From Gemmatimonadaceae bacterium (GTDB taxonomy: Bacteria; Gemmatimonadota; Gemmatimonadetes; Gemmatimonadales; Gemmatimonadaceae): a stretch of DNA of 53,134 bases. The notes beneath the pieces were generated by a model. The model had not been told where the DNA came from. It did not search any database and was given only the letters and a program-made list of their open reading frames with translations. Position numbers and translations under genes: made by a program. Below, piece after piece: positions 51,987 to 53,134 of this stretch; positions within the stretch are counted from its first letter, which is position 1, and each line of letters starts with the position of its first letter. Location: contig JAIEMN010000017.1 of the NCBI GenBank assembly GCA_019752115.1, positions 1-53,134 of the forward strand. The letters run 5' to 3'.

Positions 51987-53090
51987 TTACCGCCTCCCGA
52001 AGTACAGCATGTTCGGCGCGTCGGTCCGCGCCATCACGATATCGAGCAGCCCGTCTTCATTGAGGTCGGCCACCGCGAATCCGTAGGCCGTGCCCTGTGC
52101 GTTGCCGAAGGGCACCGGGGTGAACGGCTGGGGCCCGTCGTTGAAAAACACGATCGGGCGGGCATTGGTATAGCCCACGATGATATCGGGGCGCCCGTTG
52201 CGATCGACATCGGCCACGGTGATCGCGTAGGGATGCTGGCCGTTCGGGCCGAGCGGCTCGGCGGTGGCAAAGCCCCCGCTGCGCAGCCCGCGCACGAGCA
52301 TCGCGCTGCCGAGTTCATCGATCGCGGCGAGGTCCATCACGCCGTCGCCATCGAAATCGGCGGCGTAGGCGGCGCGCCACGTGGCCTTCTCGGGGCCGAA
52401 CGGCACGCGGGTGGGAAACGCGCCATGGCCGTCATTCAGCAGCACGTACCCCTGACCGCCGTCGCGATAGGGCACGATGAGGTCGAGTGCCTTGTCGCCG
52501 TTCACGTCGGCGAGTGTGATGGTGGTCGCGGAGCCGCGCGAGATCTCGGTGCAGGGATCGGCCAGTTTTCCGCCACCGGTGCCGCGGCAGAGATAGCTCG
52601 CGGTGGGCTGCCGGCTGTTGCGGTTCGCGAGCAGGACATCGGGAATGCCGTCGCCGGTCACATCGCCGACGGCCACATGTCGCGTACTCCACAGCGGGCT
52701 GCCAAACGTGGTCAGCAGCGTGTAGTGCCCGCGGCCATCGTTGCGATAGACCTTCTTGGCGTCGGGGTCATCGTTGCTGACCACGAGGTCGAGCGCGCTG
52801 TCGCCGTCGAGATCGACGAGAATCCCGGAGTACGAACGATCCCCCACCGGATCGACCGCATACGGGCGCTGGAAGCCGCCCTTGCCGTCACCGAGGAGCA
52901 CGAGATTCGGGAGCGGCCAGTGACGCCCCTTCACCAGCACGATGTCGAGGTGGCCGTCGCGGTTCACATCACCGACGCTCGCGCTGGCGGAGGTGTAGCC
53001 GGAGTCTTCAAGCGCGAGGGCGCGGTCGAACTGTCGCGCGCCGGTGGCCGGTCGCGCGGCCTCCGCCGGCGGGCGGCGGGGCGCCCATGA
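51987..53090 (-). CDS. FG-GAP/VCBS repeat protein, seven blades, 5' end uncertain
   Basis: The frame is open from 53090 (in-frame stop at 53091-53093) to TAA at 51987. Seven calcium-loop repeats of the type D-x-D/N-x-D-G are visible: DVNRDGHLDIV, DLDGDSALDLV, DVTGDGIPDVL, DVNGDKALDLI, DFDGDGVMDLA, DVDRNGRPDII and DLNEDGLLDIV. This is enough for one integrin-like seven-bladed propeller. Upstream of the first repeat there is protein-like sequence (RQFDRALALEDSGYTSAS) but no ATG, GTG or TTG before the stop except a GTG inside repeat 1. A frameshift near 53060-53090 would join it to the other open frame that runs off the window. Probably exported; function unknown. Confidence 0.75.
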   Translation of the reverse strand, partial: SWAPRRPPAEAARPATGARQFDRALALEDSGYTSASASVGDVNRDGHLDIVLVKGRHWPLPNLVLLGDGKGGFQRPYAVDPVGDRSYSGILVDLDGDSALDLVVSNDDPDAKKVYRNDGRGHYTLLTTFGSPLWSTRHVAVGDVTGDGIPDVLLANRNSRQPTASYLCRGTGGGKLADPCTEISRGSATTITLADVNGDKALDLIVPYRDGGQGYVLLNDGHGAFPTRVPFGPEKATWRAAYAADFDGDGVMDLAAIDELGSAMLVRGLRSGGFATAEPLGPNGQHPYAITVADVDRNGRPDIIVGYTNARPIVFFNDGPQPFTPVPFGNAQGTAYGFAVADLNEDGLLDIVMARTDAPNMLYFGRR

Positions 53091-53134
53091 TCAGCAGCTC
53101 GCCACCCTCGACCGAGGCCAGTGCGTTGCGCAGC

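Overview
The window is GC-rich (about two thirds G+C) and densely coded on both strands. It carries no rRNA, tRNA or CRISPR array that I can see, and no gene-free gap longer than about 230 bases. The protein repertoire best fits a soil- or water-type member of the Gemmatimonadota (Gemmatimonadaceae). Pointers are a Ser/Thr kinase fused to a STAND ATPase with the typical GAGGMATVY start, many exported amidohydrolases and DUF885 proteins, ECF sigma factors paired with membrane anti-sigma proteins, and secreted metallopeptidase/beta-propeller proteins. That assignment is inference from protein style, not a marker gene.

Layout. 1-119 looks like the end of an IS21-type insertion sequence that has cut off the 5' part of a TPR-like gene (121-1569). 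1611-5308 holds a small exported protein and, on the minus strand, a tightly overlapped set: SoxC/SorA-type sulfite dehydrogenase, lipoprotein cytochrome c and an unknown 453-residue protein, with an exported MsrA just upstream. 6133-8987 is an ECF sigma factor overlapped with a zinc-finger anti-sigma/TPR/thioredoxin fusion. 9113-14100 has an exported amidohydrolase with YceH, a SnoaL-like lipoprotein, and L-serine dehydratase with an exported metallo-beta-lactamase-fold hydrolase. 14127-19651 has the kinase-STAND protein, a D-aminoacylase-like enzyme and an ABC membrane domain with no ATPase. 19732-22480 has an NAD(P)-binding protein, an AraC regulator and a DUF2306 membrane protein.

22532-30626 is the most interesting part. 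It is a signalling block with an RsbV-like STAS protein and RsbW-like kinase (minus strand). Next to them is an ECF sigma factor with a one-pass membrane anti-sigma-like protein whose outer part is built of 9-residue 'AFREL' repeats. A perfect 16-bp hairpin follows, then an exported gluzincin with beta-propeller and barrel-like C-terminus, a PrsW-family intramembrane protease and a receiver-PP2C phosphatase. PrsW-type proteases are known to cut anti-sigma factors, so the block may be a complete surface-stress circuit.

30628-41836 carries a GNAT acetyltransferase, two tiny overlapped ORFs, a sulfatase, a flavin-reductase-like protein, and then a mostly overlapping run: DUF885 peptidase, Gfo/Idh/MocA oxidoreductase, a second DUF885 protein with a changed active site, and a peptide-type ABC importer (binding protein and two permeases, no ATPase). 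41943-49402 is minus strand: a D-2-hydroxyacid dehydrogenase and a four-gene operon of two lipoproteins, a lipoprotein alpha/beta hydrolase and a 1020-residue phospholipase D-like protein. 49627-51977 is a short plus-strand operon (thioredoxin-like, esterase, DinB). The window ends in a seven-repeat FG-GAP/VCBS protein whose 5' part looks frameshifted or cut.
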